Part shown: piece after piece, positions 14,041 through 25,049 of the stretch
Layout of the letters: each line of letters begins with the position of its first letter
Numbering within the stretch: position 1 is the stretch's first letter
Assembly: GCA_012295275.1 (NCBI GenBank)
Contig: CM022668.1
Location: 3,423,383 to 3,487,382 of the forward strand
Direction: 5' to 3'
DNA: 64,000 nucleotides
Source of the DNA: Chrysomallon squamiferum
Taxonomy: Eukaryota; Mollusca; Gastropoda; Neomphalida; Peltospiridae
The notes under the pieces: generated by a model
Database searches by the model: none
What the model was told of the DNA's origin: nothing
The model's input: the letters and a program-made list of their open reading frames with translations, nothing else
Position numbers and translations under genes: made by a program

Positions 14041-14100
14041 TTCTCTATTTGAGAATCTCTATGATTTTTCGATGCTGTAATAATATATATCACCACAAAT
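10936..14100. other. Intergenic: downstream of COMMD10 into CpG-rich block
   Basis: No supported gene. CpG rises abruptly near 11.7 kb. It contains a long (TTA)n at 11,925-11,993, a shorter (TTA)n at 12,635-12,661, CACGTG E-boxes at 12438-12443 and 13457-13462, a full cAMP-response-type palindrome TGACGTCA at 13037-13044, (CA)n at 13,865-13,887 and (GT)n at 14,007-14,036. Open frames here are low-complexity or lack support. Confidence 0.55.
13037..13044. promoter_or_regulatory. CRE/ATF-type palindrome TGACGTCA
   Basis: Exact 8-bp palindrome in non-coding sequence inside the CpG-rich block. A single short site; function unproven. Confidence 0.3.
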
Positions 14101-14129
14101 TTCTCATTTCAGTCTTTTTTTGTTTCCTT

Positions 14130-14460
14130 ATCGACCCTCATCTGTATTTGCCAAACGTTTAACCTTTAGTAGAAGCCGTGTCGAGGCATTTTGCACAGTT
14201 GCCGAGCTAAAGTAGATTACCAACAAGAAGCCGCTTCAGTCTTAATGATTAGAGAGCCGCGGGCGCAGTAGACAGTTCGCCTTTAAGAGTCCAAGCATTG
14301 TCGACAATGAACCGCGGTGCGCTGATGGAATCGGGGGAAATTTGTTTAATTTACCACGTATAGAACCTGCAGGTTATCAGTCATTAATTGTTCCACGTCT
14401 GCCGCTCTAGACAGGCTCTTAGTCTGATAGGCGTTTAATTGTAATTATCCTCCAGTTTTT
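14130..14460. promoter_or_regulatory. GC-richer non-coding island, candidate enhancer or promoter
   Basis: Base composition changes from AT-rich repeats to mixed, CpG-containing unique sequence with no convincing open frame. It contains one arm of a 33-bp inverted repeat (14204-14236), a TAATGATTA homeodomain-type site (14243-14251), and the SOX-type palindrome CATTGTCGACAATG (14296-14309). The unique, non-repetitive character fits a conserved non-coding element, but conservation cannot be tested here. Confidence 0.35.
14204..14236 (+). repeat. Inverted repeat, left arm (33 bp)
   Basis: Begins GAGCTAAAGTAGATTACC and ends AGAAGCCGCTT; the exact reverse complement occurs at 16507-16539. Similarity continues with mismatches through the adjoining TAATGATTA, for about 48 bp in all. 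Confidence 0.9.
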
Positions 14461-15207
14461 TGAGTACTGATACTAAAACGACCATAACCTTTTTGTTAAC
14501 AGTGTCTGCCATGTTATGTCCATTATATCCCAGTCCATGCGAAATAATCTTAAACACTGCTGCTAATCAGTGCTGCCTGTCTTTCAAATGATTATTCTTC
14601 TCATTTTGTTCAAATATATTTGTCGTTGTCCAGCTTCCTGAGCTTTTGACGAATCCTGAAATAAACAAAAAATGGAAGAACAATATCTTTATTATTTATT
14701 AATCACTGCCTCTCACGCAAGCTTTAGCTACCTGCAGCGGAATCCCAGTTAGGCAGGATATAAATTACAGAGAACCGGAAGATTTTCAGATTTAGGAGCA
14801 TTGTACCTAATGTAAATATGCATACCATCTTAAAATATCCTCCAAAATGATATCATTCTGTCACTTCAGACGTAGCATAAGATATATATATATATGTGTG
14901 TGTGTGTATACATATATATATATACACACATATATAAACGTGTATATATATATATATATATATATAATGTATTTGTATATATGTATATGTATTTGTATAT
15001 ATGTATATGTATGTGTATATGTATTTATATATGTGTATATGTATAATATTAAACTCTGATATAATACTGTACTTTGTTAAGCAAAACCATGTGACTGAGT
15101 GATGCTATATATTAATATATATGTATGTAACAATATTGAATAAACTGTATTTTCAAAAGTACTTTTAAGATTTTTTTTAAGCAACTATACAGAAAAAATA
15201 AATAAGG

Positions 15208-15273
15208 TGCCATTTTTTTCCAAATCTGCACAGTGCCATTTCTTCCAGGTGCCATTTTTTCCGGTGCCATTTT
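15208..15273 (-). promoter_or_regulatory. Cluster of four YY1/Pho-like GCCAT motifs
   Basis: GCCATTT starts at 15208, 15235, 15251 and 15266, embedded in the repeated phrase GGTGCCATTTTTTCC. AAAATGGC is the core recognised by YY1/Pho-type zinc-finger proteins. The copies may also simply be a short irregular tandem repeat. Confidence 0.3.
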
Positions 15274-16033
15274 TTCCGTACACCATCTCGACAGTTCATA
15301 AAAATTACGGTTATTTGGGATTTTCCCATAGAAACTACATCCTCTGAGAAATCAGACGAGAGAAATGTTTTCCACCAAAAGATTAAACCATAAACCATTA
15401 CCACCAAAACACTCTACTACTACTGCTACTGCTGCTACTACTGCTACTACTACTACTATACTACTACTACTAGTACTACTACTACTACTACTACTGTTAC
15501 TGCTGCTGGTACTGCAAAAAACTGTTACTCTACTTCAAGTACTACAATTATTACTACCATATTACTATTACTGTCACTGCTATTACTGTTATTACTACTA
15601 ACATCACTATAACCTTCTACTACTGCTATTACTACTACTTCTAATACTATTAATATAGCAATAATAAATTATATTTCTGGGCGTTGTTCTTTTAGAATGT
15701 ACAACTGTAACTACAGTCACAAACGAGTTATCACTCATCTCGCTCATGTATTTATTTTTATTATTTATATATTTATTCATTTTTTAATGGTGGGACAGCA
15801 CCATGCCCCCCCCGGTCTTCATCTTCTTCACAGTGAGTTCCTGCATGCCCCGATGAATAACCCCAGGGTTATTTGTCTGTGTCTATAATAACAAGTTTTC
15901 TGCCCATATCACCATCCAAACGTCTGACTCTTGTTTGGAAAAGCGAGTTAAAACCAGGTCATAGTTGAAGATTACAGGGAACTTGCCGCCCCTCTGACAT
16001 AACTCCCTGCCACCCTATTCAGGTCCCTTTCTA

Positions 16034-16219
16034 TTATGATAAAGAAATAATCCACGAATGAAACTTTGCGATCTCCTTTGATAACGCACCAAGCTGACTG
16101 GTGGCACGGGATACATCTGCCCTGCTGCTCAAACTGGCGGCATTTTGTTTAATGACGTCTGCTTGTTCGCTTGTCATTTCAGATATCATTTGTGTTATTG
16201 TAGACCTATATCTCACCAC
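16034..16219 (-). CDS. Unidentified 61-residue open frame (possible exon or transposon relic)
   Basis: The - strand frame begins MVRYRSTITQMISEMTSEQA and has a balanced, helix-prone composition (SLSSRADVSRATSQLGALSK), unlike the low-complexity frames around it. No family recognised. There are no clear flanking splice sites and no neighbouring exons, so it may be chance or a remnant. Confidence 0.2.
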   Translation of the reverse strand: MVRYRSTITQMISEMTSEQADVIKQNAASLSSRADVSRATSQLGALSKEIAKFHSWIISLS

Positions 16220-16506
16220 AGAATGTCAGCCAGAATAAAAAATAAAAATAAAAAAACATATCGTTTGTTTATATCTTATTTGACAGTAAGACCAATGGTA
16301 ACAAAGATAACATATGTTTTCTTTATCTTTTGTTCCACATAGAAGCATGCTTTAAAAAACAGTATATACATTTTCTAATACGTTTCCGCCCTGTTTGACA
16401 TTTCTAGGAAATTTCTTTTATTTTTTTTATTTTTTTATTTTTTATTCATGAAAAAAGACACTCAAATTAAACTTTAGAGGTTTTATATACATAATCATTA
16501 AAACTT

Positions 16507-16539
16507 AAGCGGCTTCTTGTTGGTAATCTACTTTAGCTC
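16507..16539 (-). repeat. Inverted repeat, right arm (33 bp)
   Basis: Exact reverse complement of 14204-14236, 2.3 kb away, directly abutting a (TA)n run at 16,544-16,570. Confidence 0.9.
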
Positions 16540-17220
16540 TGTGATATATATATATATATATATATATATAACGCATGCAAAGAACTGACCATAAGGCCAA
16601 TAACAGATATGAAAAATCAGATTAAATAAGTAAATAAAAACATTACCAATAACAACAACAACAACAATAATGACAACAAAATCTGTTCAGTCTAATTATA
16701 TCACCTTTTTAACACCTAGTTCCACCATAGGTGAGGCCTTATTTTTCGAAGTACTCGTATTCTGAAATTTGGAATCCTGCCTGCATACTAATACTGTCGT
16801 CAACAGTCGTTATCACGAATGATTATGACATACTCGCCAATCAAAATTTCGAAAACTGCAGACGACAGATACATGGTGATGAAAGATGAGGAGTTCATAA
16901 AAATGTTAGATAACAGGTGATGGCAAATAGTGATTCATTAATTATTAATTTTTTTATTTTTTTATTAACACAATATTTCAGTCTTCTGTTATTTATGACT
17001 TCTCTTAAAATTAATGTTATATATTTTATTTTGAATGTGTGAATATTCTCCATCATTTTCGATTTATTTAGTGCATGTTTTTAATATTGATGTATGTACG
17101 TATGAATGTATATATGTTTTTTATTTTCCAAAATCATCTCTGCTGTTGTATTGAGGTTCTCTGTAATATATCTGTATCACTCTCCTGTCTATGTTAGAAA
17201 TTAAAAGAATTAAAAAAAAA

Positions 17221-17660
17221 GAAAAAAAAGATGGCGGTTCACAAAATGAAACGCATTATGAAAGACTAATCATGGCGCGATCAGTTTTGCAGTGTCAGTT
17301 TGTTAATCCGGATCCGTGCCGTTAACGCTCTTACATCAGCGACGCCAGGTGTCGCTAATAAAAACAGATTAGCTTAATTCGCTGACAGGTAATCGAAGAC
17401 TATTGGGTTGTGTGTGTGTGTGATTAAAGTTATTCATAGAAATTTTGTTTTAAAAGAAAACATGTGTTTATAATGTAACTGTTCATTTCTCCCCCTTTCC
17501 CCTCGACAGTAGACATCTCCCGGTTTGAGAACATCAGCTGTCAGTTAAATGTGTTATAACATCGATAGTAACATGATTCCAGTAACAGAGGCAGGTTTTT
17601 GACGTTCATTTTGTGCAACACAATGGGCCCATAAGGTTATTTCAGGGTCAAGCAATTTTC
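17221..17660. promoter_or_regulatory. Second GC-richer non-coding island
   Basis: Unique CpG-containing sequence between AT-rich tracts. It includes AAGATGGCGG (17228-17237, a YY1-type core), TAATCCGGATCCG, a 17-bp interrupted palindrome GCGACgccaggtGTCGC with a CAGGTG E-box in its spacer (about 17339-17355), GATTAG and TAATTC homeodomain-like cores, and ATCGAT near 17,562. No open frame. Likely regulatory by character only. Confidence 0.3.
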
Positions 17661-19380
17661 TTCGTAATTTATAGACACTCGTTTTAAACTATTTCTTTTT
17701 TTTCTTTATTTAAATGGCATGTATGTTAAGAAAATACAAGAATTCTGGTAAGGAATGTACATCAGCTTCTGAATAATTTAATTATTATATTAAAAAGACT
17801 AAGCAAGAAGTATTTTAGCGAGACGGATACATGCTTGTCTTCGCATGCTAGAATTTTTCTTTTCCGGAAACATATGGATCAGATTTCGTCACAAACAGTT
17901 TATTCATCTCTAGATATATATAATTCTCCTATCAAATAATTATAACGGAAAAAGCTGATGCTGATTATCGTTAAATAATGCCGCAATTTGGAGAGATAGA
18001 AAGAGAATGTTAGAATAGCTATCTGACTAATGGCTATTTATATTTAATATGTGATGTATGTTTGGGTGAATTTGTAATTTTTTATTTGTGTGTGTATTTC
18101 TTTTTGATAGAATACAGATTTGTCAACAGGAATTTTAAATTAAGATGGGTTTGCGTTGAACTGTAGGATGCCCCATTAACTGACAGGAAAATAATGTTTA
18201 TCCTCTCCATTTCTGTTTCTGATCATATGCATTAAAGAAAGGTTTCCAGAGTGTGAACTACGTATATAATTTATATGTTAGGTATTTTCAGTATCTCTCG
18301 CTGTGTGAGATTTTACGTCACTAATGTTCCCGGACCCTAACAGAACAATAATGTAACGGTACTTAAAACATGGCTGCTGCCGAGCCTGTGAAACCAAGGT
18401 CATATTACCAACGACGATAAAACTCTGTCTTGTGAATTAATGTGAGAAGATAATTATTAATATTGAATTTTTTCCCTCCCTGTAGTGTTAGATAAAATAA
18501 CAAGAGTGTTTTATGACATATTTTATATGCAACGACAGAGAGGTGAATTGCAGTGTAGATGAACGTTATTTTGAGCAAATCAAATGAATACTATTTATTA
18601 TTATTATTAGCAACATTAGCAGCAATAGTAGTAGTAGTAACAGCAGCAGAAGCAGTAGTTTTAGTAATTCAATAGTCAGAATAATACTGCAGTAGTAGTA
18701 GTAGTAGTAAAAGCAGTAGTTGTAGGTGTATGTTTTCAATTTCTATTTGTTTAAAAACTGTGGTGCTGTTTGTTTATTTGTTGTTGTTTTTGTGTTATTT
18801 AAAAGTAAACGTTGGAACGGTCAGAAAAAGAAGTCTTTTTCTAACACTGAGATCTGAGGTCTGACGCTCATGTAGGTGTTGAAAATGTCAATGGTGTATC
18901 AGTCTCCACAAGACAACATCGTCTCATCGCCGGTCAGAAGAAACGTCGTGGATGTTTACCGACAGAACAAAGTTAACGAAGATGTGACATTTAGTAAATA
19001 GCACTGTCTTCTCAAGTTAACGCAGTTTGTGTTGGCACTGAAGTTCAGCTTATTCTGTCTTTATTTTAAAGAAAAACACAAAAATAATAATAATAAAAAA
19101 AACTTCTAAATATTCTCTTTACCAAGTATTTTAAAAGCTAAAAATAGAGTGTGGTTTTTTTTGTATGAATTAACGTAGGTTACTTTCGTCATTCTGTTAC
19201 GAAATAGAACCGAGCAACACGGAAGCAGGAAATAGTTGATAATTTTTAGTTACCTTTGTTGTCGTTGTAGTTGTTGTTATCGTCCATCTTCTCCTTTTCT
19301 GGCATTCTTTTTTTTCCTTCAAATATTTTCTTTATGATTTATATATGTTTTTGTGTTTGTCTCAAAATCTAACCCAAATT

Positions 19381-19436
<56 letters not shown>

Positions 19437-19705
19437 TAAAGCGGAAGCAGTGAGAACAACGAAAACGTTGGAAGAAACGAAAAAAAGAAAAAAAGAAAAA
19501 AGGAAAATACAATATCAGATAATAATAATGATGATGATGATGATGATGATGATAACGACGACGACGATGATAAATAAATAAATAACAACTACACAACACC
19601 ACCATATACGTCAATGATAAACAGTTGTTAATTCACGTATTAAAAATGTGCAACATAATAAATATGAAAAGAGAGCTGATATGTAAGACGAGCGGCATGT
19701 TTTAT

Positions 19706-19822
19706 AGCAATAATAACACAAAAACACACATAACTACGTTTTACTTCAAACATTTAGAAGCAATAATAACACAAAAACATACATAACTACGTTTTACTTC
19801 AAACATTTAGAAGCAATAATAT
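19706..19822 (+). repeat. 53-bp direct tandem duplication
   Basis: The unit starting AGCAATAATAACACAAAAAC and ending ACTTCAAACATTTAGA occurs twice with one or two differences; a third copy starts and breaks off after AGCAATAATA. Confidence 0.9.
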
Positions 19823-20010
19823 AAATAACTGACAGCAAATATTAATTTTTCGCCTGAAACTGAATGTCGGTAACTTTTATGATAGGTTTAAAGTAAGGAA
19901 TTTTTTGCAGAATAAATTAGATTTTCAGTGTAAGTATATACCTTCTTCACAGATATGTATTATACAGAGACACAATGGGATAGAGTTTAAAACAGAAAGA
20001 GAAAAAAAAT

Positions 20011-20013
<3 letters not shown>

Positions 20014-20070
<57 letters not shown>
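20014..20070 (+). repeat. (GA)n microsatellite
   Basis: About 28 uninterrupted GA dinucleotides. Confidence 0.95.
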
Positions 20071-20073
<3 letters not shown>

Positions 20074-21148
20074 AGGAATGCGAAACATGTCATTTACCGT
20101 TTTCTTTTTTCGAACACGAAGTGACAATAGAATAGTAAGTTGCTAATAAGCAGTCTTAGATCTATATATATGTATTGTACAATCTCTTATTTAAAGAATA
20201 TCTGACTCCTCAACCCGAAATCAGTCTGAAGACCTTTTTTTTAAACCTTCTCATTAACTCACATTCCTTCTATAATTCACTCCAAAAATGTTATTACTAA
20301 CAATATACTATAATACACTATTTATTTATTAGATGGTGTCTAAAAGAATACAATGTTGTGCACAGGTCAGTAAACGGCAGAAAAAAAAAAAAAAAAAAAA
20401 AAAAAAAAACAGAACAAAAGCAGCAGGCTAAGCTAGATGGAAATCTTGATAATCTATTGTGAACGCTGCTAATTGCATCAATATTGAAAGTACACCAGAA
20501 TCTGCTTCTGTTCTGTAAACTTTCTGCTTTAAAAGCAGAGACAGCCTTGTGTTATCATGCTTCTACATCAGAACAGTCACGTGCTATTCAGTTTTCATTG
20601 ATATTGGCCACAAAAACGTTGAAAAATTAATTTCTTAAGAGAGGGACATCTGAACTTCCGAATAAAAATGCATTTTTTAACAAGACAGTGATGACAGATT
20701 ATTCATAATTGTGAGACACTTTTAAGGGCTTGGTTCCTGCAGTCTCCAGTGACATGTGCTGTGTATTGGTTTCCTTGCATGCTTTTTTTGTAGAACACTA
20801 AAGAAAAGCTTCTTTTTCCCAGCCAAATGCACTTTAAAGTCTGTAACTTTTTTTTGGTGTTGTGTAAAAGGTTCCAAGACAAATGCCCACTCGGACAATT
20901 CCCCACTCTTAATTACTTATAAGTGTCTTTTACATGTTTATCAGAGTATTATTTCTTTGACTGCACTTGAGTCGATGATCATTGATTAAACCTGTTTGAT
21001 CTTTGTGCACAAAGAAGCCACCTGTTGTTTCTAACTATTTTCCAGTTGCACATGACAAGATGAGGTCTTTAGAAGGGGCCAGTATATCTGGTTCATCAGT
21101 TATTCTCAGATATATATTTCTCAATACATGCTACACATATATTCAACC

Positions 21149-21748
21149 ATGGAGATCACCAAAAACAAACATGGTGGTTTGAAGCTAGTACATGAAGGCT
21201 ATACGTACTCTAAGAAGTACGTCAGGAGGAATGTCAGGTGGAGTGTGCAAATCGCTATGCATTCAGCTGTAAAGGTGGTCTCACTACAGATACTGAGGTA
21301 AATATTGCATGATCATGTGACCTGTGTGTATGCGTTCCTGCCGAACAAACATCAGTCCATTCCACCTACGAGGAACTGTTCAATGCCATACAAGACAGAT
21401 GTACAGAGCCTTCTGTCGTATTCAGCCCCACAACTTCCAGATGGCTCCATCCCTCCACTTAGGATGCGTCGCATGCCTTCTATGTACCCACCACCCATAT
21501 GGAACGTCAATTCCACTACTCTTGAAGGGGCATCAAGGACCATCAATATATGTTGGACATGCAAGACCCAGCCATCTGGAGAGCCACTGATAGTATACAG
21601 AAAGATCAGGCCCAGGTTGCCACTGCCCTACGTGACCTGCGTGGGGAGCTACAAACTCCAGTCAAAGTTGCACAAACTATGCACTGACTACAACAAGACT
21701 GTCCCAGACGTACTGAAGAGCATTGATCATTGTGTAAGATTCACGTAA
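21149..21748 (+). pseudogene. FLYWCH zinc-finger / MULE transposase relic
   Basis: The ATG at 21149 opens a FLYWCH-type start: HGGLKLVHEGYTYSKKYVRR. One base missing near 21,238 shifts the frame to ECANRYAFSCKGGLTTDTEV, restoring the domain's Cys pattern. After a stop, 21305-21748 reads VYAFLPNK (the MULE catalytic-domain motif VYALLPNK), then, with deletions and frame changes, PPPIWNV, DPAIWRATDSIQKDQ and DYNKTVPDVLKSI. These match the C-terminal part of FLYWCH-MULE transposases. The middle of the protein is deleted. A dead, internally deleted copy of a Mutator-like element; terminal repeats not identified. Confidence 0.75.
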
Positions 21749-21949
21749 ATCATATCTGGTTAAAGTTGAATAAAAAATACTAATTCTGTTCTAAGTATGG
21801 TATCATATATATTAAAACTAATTTGTAGAGTGGGAACTGTCCCAGTGGGAAATTCTCCTTGTGGAAACCAAATAAGATGCAGGCAGGTTGCTGATTTGCA
21901 TTATGACCTGTCCTTTCTTTTCATAACTTTATTTCTGGAGTCCAATGCT

Positions 21950-22680
21950 TACTGAAGTGAACGACGCTCAGGTATACCCTCAACAAGAGGACCTGCACTT
22001 GATCGATGTGTTCAAAAGCTAAAAGCACTGACTCTGTTTTATGAAGAAAAGGGTGATTCTTTTGTCGCAGAGGTAGCTGAGAGAGCTACGCACAGAGAGT
22101 AAAATATGTGACATTTTATACAGAAAAAGAACTGGAAGGTAAAGAACATGTCAGATGAAAAAAGTAGTGATTTTGGCTTACGTTTAATCAAGGAAACACG
22201 CCGGGAACAACTTGAGGCAACAGATGAGCTAACAGCAGAAGTAAAGACACGTATAACACAGATGAATACACTATTCGTTTCTCTGCAAACATTGTTGGAT
22301 GCAGAGAGAGATAACTTCGATAAAGATATTCTGAATTAAACGCCACATCACTCTAAAGTACATCGTCTTAGACGCTACATTGTTTTACTTAAAGAAGTTC
22401 ATCCAGATGCCAGCATTTCTACATGGACAGATTTACTTTGCTGGATAATTCAGTGAAAGCTACAAGAAAGTTTAACTGACATTTTTGTGGCAATGAGAAT
22501 TGTTTTCACTATTATTTTTCCAGTGCCAGTTGCGAAAGAAGTTTCTCAAAATTAAAGTTAATAAAGACAAATCAGCCGTCAACTATGAGCCAGGAAAGAT
22601 TAATGACTCGCAAACCTGTCTGTTGAAAGAGATTTTCATGTAAATTTTGAAAGTATAATTGAAAAATTTGCAAGAATAAA
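21950..22680 (+). pseudogene. hAT-family transposase relic (C-terminal part)
   Basis: Broken open frames: RRSGIPSTRGPALDRCVQKL around 21,970, the frame 22148-22339 (MSDEKSSDFGLRLIKETRRE...), then KLQESLTDIFVAMRI, and SASCERSFSKLKLIKTN followed by STMSQERLM near 22,520-22,610. The motif ASCERSFSKLKLIK...TMSQERL is diagnostic of the hAT dimerisation domain. At least three stops or frameshifts interrupt it. It starts only ~200 bases after the MULE relic. Terminal repeats not identified. Confidence 0.8.
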
Positions 22681-24251
22681 ATCCAGAGGATTTTAAATAA
22701 ACTGAATACTGACATTCAGTGTTCTATTTTACATAGTATTCAAATAATTTGTTATACTTTTACTGTAACGATTAAATGTATATGTGACTTTCTGTGGTTT
22801 AGCTATACAGTATATCTTACGGTGATGTGAATGCACTCAGAAGTGTAAATATATATATTACTTGTACTCTGTTACTCCTGCTGTTATTATACTCAGTAAG
22901 GCAGGTTTTTTTTTTCTTCAAATATTTAAGCATAAAAAGTAGGCATATGTATCTGTATAGTTTGGTTATTTTATGCAGTCTTTTCTTTTTAATTTGAAGC
23001 ATATTGTAGTAAAAAAGTTAAAAGTTTGACAAAACATAAACACACATATATATGAACACACGCACACACACATCTCGGGAAGTTCTTTAATTCGCTTACG
23101 TTTGCGAGCTAGTACCAGACATTTCAAAATTCACACGTCAGATAACCGTCAGTTGATCATTCAATTTGCGCTCGTACGTGAGTAAAGCCCGCTGACGTTT
23201 GAAAAAGTTCCAGAAACCAGGGTTACGTAATAAGAGATAAAGAACGATCTATTGACGTTAAAAATACACATAACACGGATCCTGCGCAGAGGATTAAAAT
23301 AATAATAATAATTACAAGATTAATAAAATGGTAAAATTACTGCTGTAATTACTACTTCTGTTATTAACAGTAATTTTCATTGCAGCATTGAGAGACACAC
23401 ACAGACAGAGTTTCAACGTGTTGGACAAGGCGTGTGTCAGGTAAATAGAGTGCTTAATCTGACACAGATAACTGGGTGCAATGCATTTCCACTTTTATCT
23501 CATTTAGGCACAATCAATTTTTTGAAAAGTGCTGACTTAAAGCGTGGTTTATCTGCACTGCACTATAATAGTGTTTTCAAGGATTAATCGGAGAAAAGAG
23601 AAAATAGTAATAACAAAACAAATTTCTCCATGCAGTGTTTGACCAATGAAGAAAACTAATTAACCTAAAGTGATCGCTGCTAGACACTGACAGCATGGTA
23701 CTGTGCGATTGTTTAACTTAGTTCAAGGAAGTGCCATGCACTATACGACAATCATTTTTATTTCATTATGAAAGATTTTTGAAACAAAACACTTCCCTCG
23801 TGTTCTTTCTTCTTTTTAATTTTTCCTTTTCTTTAAAAATCCCCGATCAATCTCTTGTTACCAGCTTACAAGTGTTACTTCTGTTTGTACAAAAATAAAG
23901 TCAGAGAGAATAGAAAAAGCAACTTACCATTTTATTTAACAATATTTTTTTGGATGATGCGTGGATTTGTTGTTTTGTTTTTCTCTCACGACAACCGGCA
24001 TTCACACGTCTTTAGATGAAATCTTAATCATGTGTACAACTGAAAGCTTTGGATGTGTAATTTAAACTCAAGTAGGCATAAACGTACATCTGTTAACAAA
24101 GGAACTGGAATAATGAAATCGAAAAGAAAATTATTAAAATAAGAAAATAAAACCCCCACAATAAATAGCAATAACCAAAATATACGAAAAACACGTTAAA
24201 AAAACATATGCACACAAATATAAACTTAAAAATTAGTATTGTTTGTATGAT

Positions 24252-24327
<76 letters not shown>

Positions 24328-24700
24328 TTTCAACCGTTATTCATTTCCCGTTAAAGGCAAATCTTCAATCACTTAATTTATAAATATGAAATGTGCAGAA
24401 AGGTGTTTCGTTTTATGGACAATAAACTGCTTTACTGTAAAATGCTTTCTTTAGTAGTAACGTTTAAACTTTCACTTCCACCTCCTGCGACTTCCAGTTA
24501 CCATCCCCAGGCGCATCACCGAGACAAAGCAGGAAGCATTTTTTAAACGCACTTCCGGTATGTAGAATATAATTCTTCCTGTTTATGTTCTTGTCTTGCG
24601 AACTAGTTACATTTTTAACAAAGCCCATGATATGCATTTCTTGGGTTGTGGGAAGAACGGTAATGTTGAATAATAATAATAATATTAAAAGTTTTTAAAA
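22681..24700. other. Intergenic: end of CpG-rich block
   Basis: Non-coding, with moderately frequent CpG up to about 24.7 kb, (AAT)n followed by poly(A) at 24,253-24,325, and no recognisable gene. Confidence 0.5.
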
Positions 24701-24990
24701 ATGTAATACAGAAACCTAAACGAAATAAAATTTAAGAAAAACAAGTCAATTGATATATTCATATATTTTTATTTAGAAATACATTATTTTTTTTGGCGGT
24801 GAACAGTTTAAATATTTCAGCTCAATTATTTACACACTCACTCAGATTACTGCTTCAACATATACAGATACAAACCATTCTATATACTACAGAATATTTT
24901 AAATGTTATTTTAAAAAATATTTATTTCATAGGTGAGCATTTGGATTTTCTAAACGTGTTATTCTAGTTCTGTTATTTGTACATAAAAGG

Positions 24991-25049
<59 letters not shown>

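Larger units (their letters stand above)
14461..17220. other. Intergenic: microsatellite-rich sequence
   Basis: (TA)n/(TG)n at 14,882-15,044, a cluster of four GCCATTTT-type motifs at 15,208-15,270, a degenerate ACT/TTACTAC triplet tract at 15,411-15,660, the right arm of the 33-bp inverted repeat, and (TA)n at 16,544-16,570. The - strand open frame at 16034-16219 is listed separately. No other gene seen. Confidence 0.5.
17661..21148. other. Intergenic: no gene recognised
   Basis: Holds (GATA)n/(GACA)n at 19,382-19,436, a GATGAT tract near 19,527-19,570, a 53-bp unit repeated 2.1 times at 19,706-19,822, (GA)n at 20,014-20,070 and poly(A) at 20,381-20,409. Open frames across these are low-complexity translations. 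20,410-21,148 shows nothing recognisable. Confidence 0.5.

Noticed and set aside
15365-15601. 78-codon frame rich in Thr and Leu
   Set aside because: Translation of an ACT/TTACTAC triplet tract.
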